64,000 nt of DNA from Myroides sp. NP-2 (GTDB taxonomy: Bacteria > Bacteroidota > Bacteroidia > Flavobacteriales > Flavobacteriaceae), in the NCBI RefSeq assembly GCF_014145665.1, contig NZ_JACHTD010000001.1:62001-126000 (forward strand). The letters run 5' to 3'. The position numbers and the translations under genes were made by a program. Shown in pieces: positions 1 to 8,880 of the stretch; the first letter of the stretch is position 1; each line of letters begins with the position of its first letter. The notes beneath the pieces were generated by a model. The model ran no database searches. It saw only the letters and a program-made list of their open reading frames with translations, and was not told the origin of the DNA.

Positions 1-1832
1 GCGGTATGGGAGGTATGAAAACCGTAGATGTTCGAAACATGGGGACCCATCATGTTGGGGTGTATTACAATGGTATTCAAGTAGGGAATGCGCAGAATGG
101 AATTGTTGATTTGGGCAAATTTACCTTGGAAAATGTAGAACAAATCGACTTGTATAATGGACAACGCACAACAGTACTGCAATCAGCACGGGAATTTGCT
201 TCAGCCTCAGCAGTTTACATCCAAACCAAACGACCTGTTTTTGAAGAAAACGAAAATGCACACGCCTATGTGAAGTATACCCTAGGCTCCATTCAATGGG
301 TTAATCCCTCCGCAGGACTAGAACTAAAGATTAACGATAAAGTGAGTACGAGTATTCACGCCTCTTATCTCCATTCAAACGGAGTGTATAAATTCAGGCA
401 AAAGCGATTAAATCTCGATGGATCAATTGCCTATGACCTCAGTAGTTATCGAAAGAATAGTGGTATTGAATCCTACCGCATTGAAAACAATTGGTTTGGC
501 AAAGACCACCGCAATACGTGGCAGGCATTAGTCTATTACTACCAATCCCAACGCGAACTCCCTAGTGCAATTATCAAGAAAAGTGATATTACCCTTCAAA
601 CAGAACGCGCAAATGAACAACAAGGAGATAAGAATCTACTCATGCAAGCGGAATGGACCAGCAGCGTATCACCTGCGTATCAGTTCATCGTCAAAGGAAA
701 ATTTGCCTATGATCAACTGCATTATACCTCGAGAAAAACCGTTGATTTTGAAGGGGAAGAAGTAACGTACAACCCCCAATTTGACAATACGTATCACCAG
801 CAAGAGTGGTATTTGTCAGCTGCTCATGCCGTTGCACTAACACCTTCTTGGAAGGTGGCTTTGGCAACAGATGCACAGTATAATATAGTAAGAGCTACAC
901 GACTAGGGCAAGGCTCTCCTTTTTCAGATCCTGAACGCTATTCTTTTTATTCCGCTTTATCGACTACCTATACCCATGGAGCCTTTAAGGCCCAAGCAGC
1001 TGTACTCGGTAGTTTTATAAAAGAGAAAGCACAATATCATGCCCCTGCGGCTGATCGGTCGTTTATAACTCCTTCGGTTTTTGTCAACTATCAACCTTGG
1101 CACGATCGAGAATTTACTCTACATGCTTTTTATAAGCACACGTATCGACTGCCCTCTTTTACCGATTTATATTATACCCAAGTGGGAACGGCAAACGTAA
1201 AACCAGAATATGTTCGTCAGGTCAATGTAGGTTTTTCTCACCAGCAACCTTTGTCTTTAGGATCCTGGAAAGCCGTGAGTGTTTCACTTGATGCATACTA
1301 TGCCCGTGTTACTGATAAGATTATCGCTTCTCCTACTTCAAGTATGATGAGGTGGATGATGTCGAATTTGGGCAAAGTAGAAAATTATGGACTAGAGGGA
1401 CAGATTCAATCGCTTTGGGAGCCCTTGGCAGGTGTCAAAGCACAGGTTGGGTTAACCTATGAATATACGGTTGCTAGAGATCTCAGTGTACTTCCCGCAG
1501 GAAAACCCTCCTATTACGGCGATCAGATTCCCTATGCGCCTTGGCACTCAGCTTCCTCTATTGTTGGTGTAGATTATCGCAATTGGAGCTTGAATTACAG
1601 CTTTATCTATGTAGGAAAACGCTATAATGGCAACAAAAATAACAACAAACGAAATGAATTACAACCGTGGTATACCCATGATGTTGCACTACAAAAGCAA
1701 GTGAAATGGAAGGATTGCCAACTAACTTTTCGCTTAGAAGCAAATAATCTAGCCAATCAGCACTATGAAGTTGTAACTAATTTTCCCATGCCAGGAAGAA
1801 ATTTTCGCTTATCCATGCGCTTAGCTATTTAA
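1..1832 (+). CDS. TonB-dependent outer membrane receptor (5' end outside window), BtuB-like
   Basis: The reading frame is open from the first base, so the N-terminus (signal peptide, TonB box, start of the plug) lies upstream of the window. What is visible begins in the plug domain (motif DVRNMGTHHVGVYYNGIQVG, then IEQIDLYNGQ-like text 'VEQIDLYNGQ') and continues for about 550 residues of alternating, aromatic-rich beta-barrel strands to a C-terminus ending in NFRLSMRLAI. A receptor of this kind imports a ligand through the outer membrane using TonB energy. Three surface lipoprotein genes follow at once (4-base gap to the first), and this partnership is what is seen in Bacteroides cobalamin loci (BtuB with BtuG). 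Substrate B12 is an inference from neighbours; a siderophore or other receptor is possible. Family assignment is secure. Confidence 0.9.
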   Translation, partial: GMGGMKTVDVRNMGTHHVGVYYNGIQVGNAQNGIVDLGKFTLENVEQIDLYNGQRTTVLQSAREFASASAVYIQTKRPVFEENENAHAYVKYTLGSIQWVNPSAGLELKINDKVSTSIHASYLHSNGVYKFRQKRLNLDGSIAYDLSSYRKNSGIESYRIENNWFGKDHRNTWQALVYYYQSQRELPSAIIKKSDITLQTERANEQQGDKNLLMQAEWTSSVSPAYQFIVKGKFAYDQLHYTSRKTVDFEGEEVTYNPQFDNTYHQQEWYLSAAHAVALTPSWKVALATDAQYNIVRATRLGQGSPFSDPERYSFYSALSTTYTHGAFKAQAAVLGSFIKEKAQYHAPAADRSFITPSVFVNYQPWHDREFTLHAFYKHTYRLPSFTDLYYTQVGTANVKPEYVRQVNVGFSHQQPLSLGSWKAVSVSLDAYYARVTDKIIASPTSSMMRWMMSNLGKVENYGLEGQIQSLWEPLAGVKAQVGLTYEYTVARDLSVLPAGKPSYYGDQIPYAPWHSASSIVGVDYRNWSLNYSFIYVGKRYNGNKNNNKRNELQPWYTHDVALQKQVKWKDCQLTFRLEANNLANQHYEVVTNFPMPGRNFRLSMRLAI

Positions 1833-1836
1833 TGAA

Positions 1837-3015
1837 ATGAGAGTATTTGTTTTTTTATTACTAGGACTTAGCTTGCTTTGTAGCAGTTGTCGAAAGGAAG
1901 AATTAATCTTCGTTTCGGATAGCTCTGTCGTATCCATTCCTGTTCTAGTAGAAGAGTATCAGGGATTTTATTTGTTGAATGAGGGAAATATGGGGATGAA
2001 CCGTGCAACTATTGACTGGTTTGACTATGAGCAAGGGGTGTATACCCGCGATATTTTCTCAGAACGCAACCCAACACTGCCCCGTGAATTAGGAGATGTA
2101 GGAAATGATCTTAAAATCTATGGCAAAAAAGCCTATGCTACTATCAATGCCTCCAATTTTGTAGAAGTTTTTGATGTAGCAACAGCTAAACATATCAAGC
2201 AAATTCACGTTCCCAATTGCCGATACCTAACTTTTGATCAGGGCAAGGTGTACGTGAGTTCTTTTTCTGGGAAAATAGAAGTTGATCCCAATGCCGAAAT
2301 TGGCTTTGTAGCAGAGATTGATACTGTTTCTCTAACGATTACCCGAAAAGTGAATGTGGGTTATCAACCAGAGGAAATGGCGGTATACCGCAATAAATTA
2401 TATGTGGCAAACTCAGGAGGCTATCGTGAACCCAATTATGATACGACAGTTTCTGTGGTGGACTTAACCACTTTTACGGAGATAAAAAAAATAGAAGTAG
2501 CACCAAATTTACACCGTATGCAGGTAGATAAAAACGGCGATGTATATGTTAGCGCACGTGGAAATTACAACGATATCTCTCCTAGCTTGTATGTGATTGA
2601 CTCAGCAGTGGATCAAGTCAAACAAAAATTAGACATACCCGTAGCAAACATGACTATTGATGATGCTATTTTATATTATTATACAGCTAATTATCAGACA
2701 GGTGGGGGGAAGACAACGTCTTATGGGATGTTAGATATCCATACAAAACAACTAATCCGAACTTCAATAAGTACGGATGGAACAGATCAACAGCTGTTTA
2801 TGCCTTATGGTATTGCAGTTAATCCTGAATCAAAAGATATTTTCATAACAGATGCACAAGACTATATAGGTAATGGCTATGTGTATTGTTATTCTGCGGA
2901 AGGATTGTTGAAGTGGAAAGCAATGTCAGGCAATGTACCAGCACATATAGCATTTGTTAAGAAAGATAGTTGGAGGAACAAACAAGAAATTAGGAAAGAT
3001 AAAAAGGATAAATAA
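1837..3015 (+). CDS. DUF5074 / YncE-like beta-propeller surface lipoprotein (BtuG-like)
   Basis: A 392-residue lipoprotein: hydrophobic leader and lipobox LCSSC place the lipidated Cys at about residue 18. The body carries repeated propeller-blade text (YLLNEGNMG, GNDLKIYGKKAYATINASNFVEVFD, PEEMAVYRNKLYVANSGG, YGIAVNPESKDIFITDA), typical of DUF5074 and YncE-type seven-bladed propellers. In Bacteroides, the related BtuG protein caps the BtuB receptor and binds cobalamin on the cell surface; that role is established there and only inferred here. It starts 4 bases after the TonB receptor stop and is clearly in the same operon. Other ligands captured by a propeller lipoprotein cannot be excluded. 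Confidence 0.82.
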   Translation: MRVFVFLLLGLSLLCSSCRKEELIFVSDSSVVSIPVLVEEYQGFYLLNEGNMGMNRATIDWFDYEQGVYTRDIFSERNPTLPRELGDVGNDLKIYGKKAYATINASNFVEVFDVATAKHIKQIHVPNCRYLTFDQGKVYVSSFSGKIEVDPNAEIGFVAEIDTVSLTITRKVNVGYQPEEMAVYRNKLYVANSGGYREPNYDTTVSVVDLTTFTEIKKIEVAPNLHRMQVDKNGDVYVSARGNYNDISPSLYVIDSAVDQVKQKLDIPVANMTIDDAILYYYTANYQTGGGKTTSYGMLDIHTKQLIRTSISTDGTDQQLFMPYGIAVNPESKDIFITDAQDYIGNGYVYCYSAEGLLKWKAMSGNVPAHIAFVKKDSWRNKQEIRKDKKDK

Positions 3016-3016
3016 A

Positions 3017-3946
3017 ATGAAAAATATAAAAAGAAATAGTGGAATAGCAATGTTAGCCAGTATTGCGATCGTTGCTTTCAACAGCTGTTCGAGTGATACT
3101 ACTTCACAGCCAGATGATCCAAAGGTATACAAAGCAAATGTTACTAAAGTATTGGAATATGCGCCTGCGTTTGGCCAATTTGTTAATACACTACCGCCAT
3201 ATGAAGAAGGTGATACGGTTGAAAGCATGAGAATCAAGGCAGAAAAAGCTTTACAAAATAATGCTGTTATTACGCTAGGAGGGTTTGGCGGTTATGTTGT
3301 TTTTGGTTTTGATCATACCATAGCCAATATTCCTGGAAAACGCGATGTTAGAATTCTAGGCAATGCATTTGCCAATAATGCTGAGCCTGGTGTAATTTTA
3401 GTGGCCTATGACGCAAATAAAAATGGGATTCCCGATGAGGAAGAATGGTTTGAAATTGCAGGAAGTGAACATGAGAAAGGAAGCGTTCAATCAGGGTATG
3501 AAATTGTGTATTACAGACCTGCTAAAGCACTTGATGATAGCCAAGAAGAAATAGAACAATACATCCAATGGGAAGATAACCTCGGGAATAAAGGATGGAA
3601 AAAGAAAAATAGTTTCCACCATCAAAGCTATTATCCTCAATGGGTAACCTCGGATGTTTTGCGATTCAAAGGTACCCTATTGCCCGCTAATGCAACAAAG
3701 GTGAATGAAACCGAATCGGGATGGAAGTTACAACCTTTTGCTTGGGGCTATGCTGATAATTATCCCAATAAACATGAGGGATCAACAATAGATATTGACT
3801 GGGCAGTTGACAAAAACGGAAACAAAGCCAACCTCCCAGGTATAGATTTTATCAAAGTCTACACAGGACTTAATCAAGAAGCAGGTTGGTTGGGTGAAAC
3901 ATCAACCGAAGTAGGTGGCGCTATCGACTTACATCTTGACGAATAA
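3017..3946 (+). CDS. Cell-surface lipoprotein of the TonB/propeller operon
   Basis: Start chosen at ATG 3017, two bases after the upstream stop, because it opens a clean lipoprotein leader (MKNIKRNSGIAMLASIAIVA) with Cys at about residue 24 (FNSCSS). An in-frame start at 2954 would overlap the previous gene and hide the signal. The mature part (about 285 residues) has a conserved VLEYAPAFGQFVN segment, a GGFGGYVVFGFDH core, and an EF-hand-like, acidic stretch YDANKNGIPDEEEW that could bind calcium. This type of protein is usually labelled 'cell surface protein' in Bacteroidota and found beside TonB receptors. I do not know its biochemical role; a ligand-capture accessory protein is likely. 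Confidence 0.72.
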   Translation: MKNIKRNSGIAMLASIAIVAFNSCSSDTTSQPDDPKVYKANVTKVLEYAPAFGQFVNTLPPYEEGDTVESMRIKAEKALQNNAVITLGGFGGYVVFGFDHTIANIPGKRDVRILGNAFANNAEPGVILVAYDANKNGIPDEEEWFEIAGSEHEKGSVQSGYEIVYYRPAKALDDSQEEIEQYIQWEDNLGNKGWKKKNSFHHQSYYPQWVTSDVLRFKGTLLPANATKVNETESGWKLQPFAWGYADNYPNKHEGSTIDIDWAVDKNGNKANLPGIDFIKVYTGLNQEAGWLGETSTEVGGAIDLHLDE

Positions 3947-3972
3947 TACGAATAACACTTATACATATAAAT

Positions 3973-5070
3973 ATGAAAAAACAATTAGTTAGAATTAGTA
4001 CCTTATTGGTTTTAGGGTTGAGCTTTTCAGCCATTACACTCACAAGCTGTTCAAATGACGATAGTAGTGTATATAATATTAACGTTGATAAAGGTCGATT
4101 AACGGCAGTTACCTTTGAAGAAACTGTAATCGATCCAGGAATTACTATTGAAGGAGCCTCTTATTCTTGGTTTGATCATACAACCAATACCAGACTATCT
4201 AATGAGGCTGTCTTACGCCATGCGTTTACTACGCCAGGGGAGCACCAAGTTTCAATAAAAATAGAAAAAGGCAGCCAAATTGAGTTTTACACCTATTATG
4301 TAGATGTTGCAAAATCTGCTAATTATGACCACATCCGTTTAGATCTTTCTGCTTTTGATTTAAGTGAAGGGATCGAAACAACAGGAGGGAAAATTTGGAA
4401 AGAAACTTTTACAGAGGATGCTCCATTAGCCTCTTCGATTTTCTCGTTCAGTCATAATGCTATGACAGACTGGAATGTATGGTACGGATTTACAGTATCA
4501 AATAGTTCGGATAACACCAACCATGCGGATAGTGAAGGAGGATGGATTAAAAACCAATGGGGATCTATGGCTCAAGGTGGAGTAGCAGGAAAGGGAAAAC
4601 CGTTTTTAGTAGCCTATGCCGATCATAAACCTGATCCGAGCGTATTACAACCAGGAGCAGAAATCGATGTGGAGAATTTCAGTTCAGTGGTTGCGTTAGA
4701 TAATGAAAACAGATATCAAGCGGTTAGTACTGCAATTGCCCTAAGTCCATGGAGCTATTATGGTATTGCGGAAGGAGATGATTTTGCGACAAAATTTGAA
4801 GCAGGAGATTCTTTTGCACTTAAAGTATATGGAGTAGGAGCGGATATGAAGTTAACCTCGGCAGAACCAGTAACTCATTATTTGGTCGATTTTAGAAATG
4901 GAGTTCAAGCAATTGATAAGGGCTGGAAAACAGTAGATTTATCTTCATTAGGTGAAGTGAAATACTTATTGTTTTTCTTGGAAACAACAGATGTAAATGC
5001 ACAGGGATATGCCAATACGGCCCTGTATTTTACTATGGATAGACTTACAGTTAATCCTATTTTAAATTAA
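3973..5070 (+). CDS. Ig-like + DUF4465 surface lipoprotein (possible BtuH-like)
   Basis: A 365-residue lipoprotein with leader ending ITLTSC (Cys at about 26). The N-terminal third looks like an Ig/PKD-type beta domain (SYSWFDHTTN, TPGEHQVSIKIEKG). The C-terminal two thirds match the style of DUF4465: a W-rich segment (WNVWYGFTVSNSSD), GGVAGKGKPFLVAYAD, and a late TALYFTMDRLTV. DUF4465 proteins accompany TonB systems in Bacteroidota. A two-domain surface lipoprotein called BtuH binds B12 in Bacteroides; likeness to that is suggested by context and architecture only. Last gene of the operon: an intrinsic terminator follows within 25 bases. Confidence 0.72.
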   Translation: MKKQLVRISTLLVLGLSFSAITLTSCSNDDSSVYNINVDKGRLTAVTFEETVIDPGITIEGASYSWFDHTTNTRLSNEAVLRHAFTTPGEHQVSIKIEKGSQIEFYTYYVDVAKSANYDHIRLDLSAFDLSEGIETTGGKIWKETFTEDAPLASSIFSFSHNAMTDWNVWYGFTVSNSSDNTNHADSEGGWIKNQWGSMAQGGVAGKGKPFLVAYADHKPDPSVLQPGAEIDVENFSSVVALDNENRYQAVSTAIALSPWSYYGIAEGDDFATKFEAGDSFALKVYGVGADMKLTSAEPVTHYLVDFRNGVQAIDKGWKTVDLSSLGEVKYLLFFLETTDVNAQGYANTALYFTMDRLTVNPILN

Positions 5071-5090
5071 GGAATACTTATTCAATACTA

Positions 5091-5125
5091 AAAAAGCCTT
5101 ACAAGATTTCTTGTAAGGCTTTTTT
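5091..5125 (+). terminator. Intrinsic terminator of the TonB/lipoprotein operon
   Basis: Perfect 15-bp inverted repeat 5091-5105 / 5110-5124 (core AAGCCTTACAAG and CTTGTAAGGCTT) with a four-base loop, running into five or more T. It sits 21 bases after the stop of the DUF4465 gene. Confidence 0.9.
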
Positions 5126-5332
5126 GTTTGGGATTTACAGCTAAAGTAATAAGTGATTCTAAAAAAATGCAGCGTGATAAGATTGTATTTTTAATGCTTT
5201 AAGCGGTAAACGATGTATCAAGCCTTTGAAGGAGGAATGAACAATAGAAAAAAGAAATAAGAAAGAATAAAAGCGTGGATTTAACCCAAAAATCGGCGTA
5301 TTTTGCAGCGCAAATTTAAAGTGTATAGTCTG

Positions 5333-6205
5333 ATGGGATCAAAGCCTAGAATAGCCTTATTTATTGGGATTTTGTGTATTTCTATTTTTCCGGTGTTGGT
5401 CAAGATGGCTCTTGTTCCGGGATTAATTTCTGCCTTTTATCGCATGGCAATTGCTGCTTTATTCATCGTTCCCTATGCCTTATTGACCAAAAAACTCAAA
5501 GTGTACGATCGCAAAACAATGACGTTGATTGTTTTGTGTGGGATGTGCTTTGGATTGGATATTGGTGTGTGGAATATCGCTATCCAAGGATCTACCGCTA
5601 CACAAGCAACTCTATTGGGTAATTTAGCTCCTGTGTGGGTGGGAATAGGTAGCTACTTCTTCCTCCAGATCAAACCTTCTGTTAATTTTTGGATTGGAAC
5701 GGTACTCGCCTTAATCGGCATGGTAACGCTTGTTGGTGTTGAGGTATTTGTCAATCTATCGTTTGATATCCCCTTTCTCTTTAGTATTCTATCTGGATTG
5801 CTTTATGCTACGTATATTTTGATGAGTAAGAAAGTCTTGGAGCAAGTAGAAGTGGTTCCTTTTATGTCGTATAGCATTCTAGTATCGACGATTTTCCTTG
5901 CTCTTCTAAACTTCGTGATGGGATCAGCTTTTACTGGTTTTTCTACAGAAGGATGGATGACCTTAGTTGTACAAGGGATTGTCTGTCAACTATTGGCGTG
6001 GTTACTTATTAGTTATGCGACGCAAAATATGCGTGCAACTCGCGTGTCACTCAGCTTGTTAAGTCAAGCATTAGTTGCCGCCTTGTTGGCATGGTATTTC
6101 TTAGACGAGGCTATTTCCCTACAAATGATTGCAGGAGGATGTATTATTTTATTGGGAATTGCACTTACTTTTGTCAATAAACCATTAATTGGCCGATCAG
6201 ATTAA
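5333..6205 (+). CDS. EamA/DMT-family permease
   Basis: About 290 residues, almost all in ten hydrophobic helices, with the internal duplication usual for EamA (drug/metabolite exporter) transporters: first half around FYRMAIAALFIVPYALL, second half around YATYILMSKKVLE. Acts in the inner membrane as an exporter of small metabolites; the substrate cannot be read from sequence. The ATG at 5333 (MGSKPRIALF) is preferred over the in-frame upstream start at 5303, because the family begins a few residues before the first helix. It is a single-gene unit with a convergent neighbour (DUF456 gene), overlapping that gene by nine bases. Confidence 0.85.
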   Translation: MGSKPRIALFIGILCISIFPVLVKMALVPGLISAFYRMAIAALFIVPYALLTKKLKVYDRKTMTLIVLCGMCFGLDIGVWNIAIQGSTATQATLLGNLAPVWVGIGSYFFLQIKPSVNFWIGTVLALIGMVTLVGVEVFVNLSFDIPFLFSILSGLLYATYILMSKKVLEQVEVVPFMSYSILVSTIFLALLNFVMGSAFTGFSTEGWMTLVVQGIVCQLLAWLLISYATQNMRATRVSLSLLSQALVAALLAWYFLDEAISLQMIAGGCIILLGIALTFVNKPLIGRSD

Positions 6206-6703
6206 AACGGCTGCGGAGAACTTTTGAACTAGTAACACAATCCCCCATATAAGCAACACAAGGCCAAAAACCACTTTTAAAAAGGTGGAGGCTAAGAAAC
6301 CAATAAACGAACCAATAGCAGCTTTTAAGGCACGTGAAATATCTCGACTGTCATAGAGAAGTTCGCCAATCAAAGCCCCTAGAAATGGACCTATAATAAA
6401 GCCTAAAGGGATAGGTGTAATCAAGCCGAGAACTAATCCAATATTCGTGCCCCATACCCCATAGGTACTGCCGCCAAATCGCTTAGTTCCCTGAGCGGGA
6501 ATGACGTAATCCAAGACGGAAATCACAACGGTAACCACTAAACTGCCCCACAAGGCTAGACTGCTGATTTCCATGCCCTCAACAAAAGACAAGCACAAAA
6601 TACCCAACCAACTCACCGGTGGCCCTGGTAAGGCAGGAAGTACACTGCCAATTATTCCGCCAATTAATAGTAAAAAACCTAAGATTAATAAGAAATAGTC
6701 CAT
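6197..6703 (-). CDS. DUF456 domain membrane protein
   Basis: A 168-residue glycine-rich membrane protein. The sequence has the DUF456 pattern: an N-terminal helix followed by LPALPGPPVSWLGIL, a middle VLDYVIPAQGTKRFGGSTYGVWGT, then GLITPIPLGFIIGPFLGALI and a final helix. The family is widespread, of unknown function, and inserted in the cytoplasmic membrane. Its 3' end overlaps the 3' end of the convergent EamA gene. Length is normal for the family (about 160). Confidence 0.85.
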   Translation of the reverse strand: MDYFLLILGFLLLIGGIIGSVLPALPGPPVSWLGILCLSFVEGMEISSLALWGSLVVTVVISVLDYVIPAQGTKRFGGSTYGVWGTNIGLVLGLITPIPLGFIIGPFLGALIGELLYDSRDISRALKAAIGSFIGFLASTFLKVVFGLVLLIWGIVLLVQKFSAAVLI

Positions 6704-6754
6704 CTCTTTTTTTTTTGTATTTTTGATTAACTAAAATTACAACAATATTGTTTC

Positions 6755-7234
6755 ATGAAACCGAGTTGGATAGTTTTCTTTTTTCCCGTTTTATTCACTT
6801 CTTGTCAGTGGATGTCCTCCCGACTTCCCGATGAGCAACAATTGCTTGAAGAAGAATTGAATAAAATTGATTGGACTAAAGTCGACCTCTATCCCAGCGT
6901 AGCAAGTTGTGATTCTATTTTTGATGAAGAAACCCGCAAAGAGTGTTTCTTTACCTATGTTACTCAAGAGCTCGAGGCCAACCTTCACCTAGATACCCTT
7001 CGCGGTACCTTTGCCCATATGGATACCCTAAACGTACTCGTTACTATACAACCCGATGCCCGTGTTTCTTTGGCTTTATACCAAGTGAATGACAGCCTTA
7101 AACAACAGGTGAACAGCGTAGATAGCCTCTTGCAAGAAAAGAGTAAAATCTTTCAAAACCTTTCTCCAGCAATGAAAAGAGGTGTTCCCGTTACCAGCCA
7201 ATTCGTATTGCCTTTGGTCTTACACAAACAATAA
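6755..7234 (+). CDS. Small hypothetical lipoprotein
   Basis: 159 residues. The N-terminus WIVFFFPVLFTSCQW has a short hydrophobic run and a lipobox (LFTSC), so the product is probably a lipoprotein with mature Cys at about residue 17. The rest is charged and helical (EQQLLEEELNKIDW; later VDSLLQEKSKIFQ) with two further Cys pairs near 49-64 (ASCDSIFDEETRKECF). I recognise no domain. Divergent from the DUF456 gene with 51 bases between the starts, so the two probably share a promoter region. Confidence 0.6.
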   Translation: MKPSWIVFFFPVLFTSCQWMSSRLPDEQQLLEEELNKIDWTKVDLYPSVASCDSIFDEETRKECFFTYVTQELEANLHLDTLRGTFAHMDTLNVLVTIQPDARVSLALYQVNDSLKQQVNSVDSLLQEKSKIFQNLSPAMKRGVPVTSQFVLPLVLHKQ

Positions 7235-7328
7235 GCAGATGAAGCTATTTTGTCTGTGATCCTGCTATTTGTATCAAAGCTAAAACCTTATTGCGCAAAT
7301 AAATTCCTACCATACGACATGAGTCAAT

Positions 7329-8267
7329 CTATTTTTTTACGCTAAACGTCAGCACGAAAAAACTACCTATGGAAATTGGTAGAACTATGTTCAACAACCA
7401 AATCAAGGTAGCAACTAAAGCAACAACCCATTGGTTGACATCCAATGCTGTAAAAATAAATAGGGCAATACTGCCTTTTACTGCAAATTCTAAAAACTGA
7501 AAATTGGGCAAAGAAGAGGCTAATAGATAAATAGCAGCTACTGCACATAGTAGATCAAAGTAGGGGATATCAACGTCAAAGAGATAGTATAGAATGACGT
7601 ATTGATGGGTAAAAGAAGCATAGCGCAACAGTGCGAGAAAAAGGTTTTTTCGATGTATCCCTTTCGGAATCTCTCGAAGCATCTGAACAACAGTCTGAAT
7701 GGAATATCCCTTGATGCTCAAATGACGCAGGGAGAAGATCAGCAAAAGAAGAGCCAATGCAATGCCATATAGAATCCACAAGTAGTAGGGCGGGATAAAA
7801 TGATGGGTATAGTTGAGTATCGTTAAGCCTAGTAAACCAAATAAAATCGCGTAAATTACTTGTACACCGTTACACAGCATATTGAGAAAAATAACTCGGC
7901 CAGTATCTTTTTTGGGAAAGTAAAGCGCCTTACCTGCATATTCTCCAATACCATTAGGAGTGAAAATTCCCAGTGTCAACGCACTCAGTACCTGTTTCGT
8001 CGCTTGCCCAACACTGATGGGGTGAATCAACGAAGCTAGATTTTGCCACTTTAGGATTTCGACAAAGCGATTGGAAAAAGTTAAAAAAAGTAAAGCAAGT
8101 ATAGCCCAAGTATGCTGAGGATTAACAAAAACTTCTTTGAGCAAAGCCAAATCTAACGTATTGTCACTTGACAGTTTGTTATAGATATAATAAAAAGCGC
8201 TACTTACGACAATTATCTTAAGTAGAAGTACAAGGAATTGCTTAGTTTTGTTGGATATAATTTTCAT
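7329..8267 (-). CDS. UPF0104 / lysylphosphatidylglycerol synthase-type transmembrane protein
   Basis: About 312 residues with 8-9 membrane helices. Segments RFVEILKWQNLA, LGIFTPNGIGEYAGKALYF and SSLPNFQFLEFAVKGSIALF match the flippase-like membrane domain found in YbhN/UPF0104 and in MprF. The G-E-Y/G-K cluster (NGIGEYAGKA) is the usual signature. No cytoplasmic aminoacyltransferase domain follows, so it is the stand-alone membrane type; function unknown, perhaps lipid handling. ATG 8267 (MKIISNKTKQ) is chosen; the longer ORF from 8306 would run into the divergent ruvC start region. Confidence 0.75.
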   Translation of the reverse strand: MKIISNKTKQFLVLLLKIIVVSSAFYYIYNKLSSDNTLDLALLKEVFVNPQHTWAILALLFLTFSNRFVEILKWQNLASLIHPISVGQATKQVLSALTLGIFTPNGIGEYAGKALYFPKKDTGRVIFLNMLCNGVQVIYAILFGLLGLTILNYTHHFIPPYYLWILYGIALALLLLIFSLRHLSIKGYSIQTVVQMLREIPKGIHRKNLFLALLRYASFTHQYVILYYLFDVDIPYFDLLCAVAAIYLLASSLPNFQFLEFAVKGSIALFIFTALDVNQWVVALVATLIWLLNIVLPISIGSFFVLTFSVKK

Positions 8268-8325
8268 CAACACAAAGTAAATCATATTTTTTGGGTTGGT
8301 GAGCACAAAAGAAAAAAAAGAGAAT

Positions 8326-8880
8326 TTGACAATAGATAGAATTATATTAGGTATTGATCCAGGAACAACTATTATGGGGTTTGGACTTATTCGCGTTGTA
8401 AATAAGCAAATGGAATTTATTCAACTAAATGAATTGCAATTGAATAAGTACGACGATCACTATACTAAATTACGTCGAATTTTTGAGCGTACTATAGAGT
8501 TAATCGAAACACATTGTCCAGATGAGATTGCCATTGAGGCTCCTTTTTTTGGAAAAAATGTACAGTCGATGCTCAAATTGGGACGCGCCCAAGGCGTTGC
8601 AATGGCTGCTGGACTTTCTCGCGGGATTCCCATTACAGAATATGAGCCAAAGAAAATTAAAATGGCAATTACAGGTAATGGAAATGCAAGTAAAGAGCAG
8701 GTAGCAAAAATGCTACAACAATTGTTGGGGTTAAAAGAATTGCCCAAAAACTTGGACAGTACTGATGGATTAGCCGCCGCCGTTTGTCATTTCTTCAATT
8801 CAGGAAAAGCGGTAGTAGGTAAATCCTATAGCGGTTGGGATGCTTTTATTAAACAAAATCAAGATCGAGTAAAAAAATAA
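8326..8880 (+). CDS. ruvC: Crossover junction endodeoxyribonuclease RuvC
   Basis: Holliday junction resolvase acting with RuvAB. Catalytic acidic residues are visible: Asp in LGIDPGTTIMGFG, Glu in EIAIEAPFFGKN, and the pair in LDSTDGLAAAVCH. The start is uncertain because there is no ATG. A TTG at 8326 gives MTIDRIILGIDPG, about 184 residues, close to the usual family N-terminus; GTG 8299 or TTG 8296 would add ten residues. A near-consensus -7 element (TATTTTTTG, 8285-8293) would put the transcript start near 8299, which favours 8326. The hemW start overlaps its stop by one base (TAATG), so the two are translationally coupled. Confidence 0.92.
   Translation: MTIDRIILGIDPGTTIMGFGLIRVVNKQMEFIQLNELQLNKYDDHYTKLRRIFERTIELIETHCPDEIAIEAPFFGKNVQSMLKLGRAQGVAMAAGLSRGIPITEYEPKKIKMAITGNGNASKEQVAKMLQQLLGLKELPKNLDSTDGLAAAVCHFFNSGKAVVGKSYSGWDAFIKQNQDRVKK

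Noticed and set aside
2926..3237. 103-residue minus-strand frame
   Set aside because: It overlaps two plus-strand lipoprotein genes with clear signal peptides and carries no domain.
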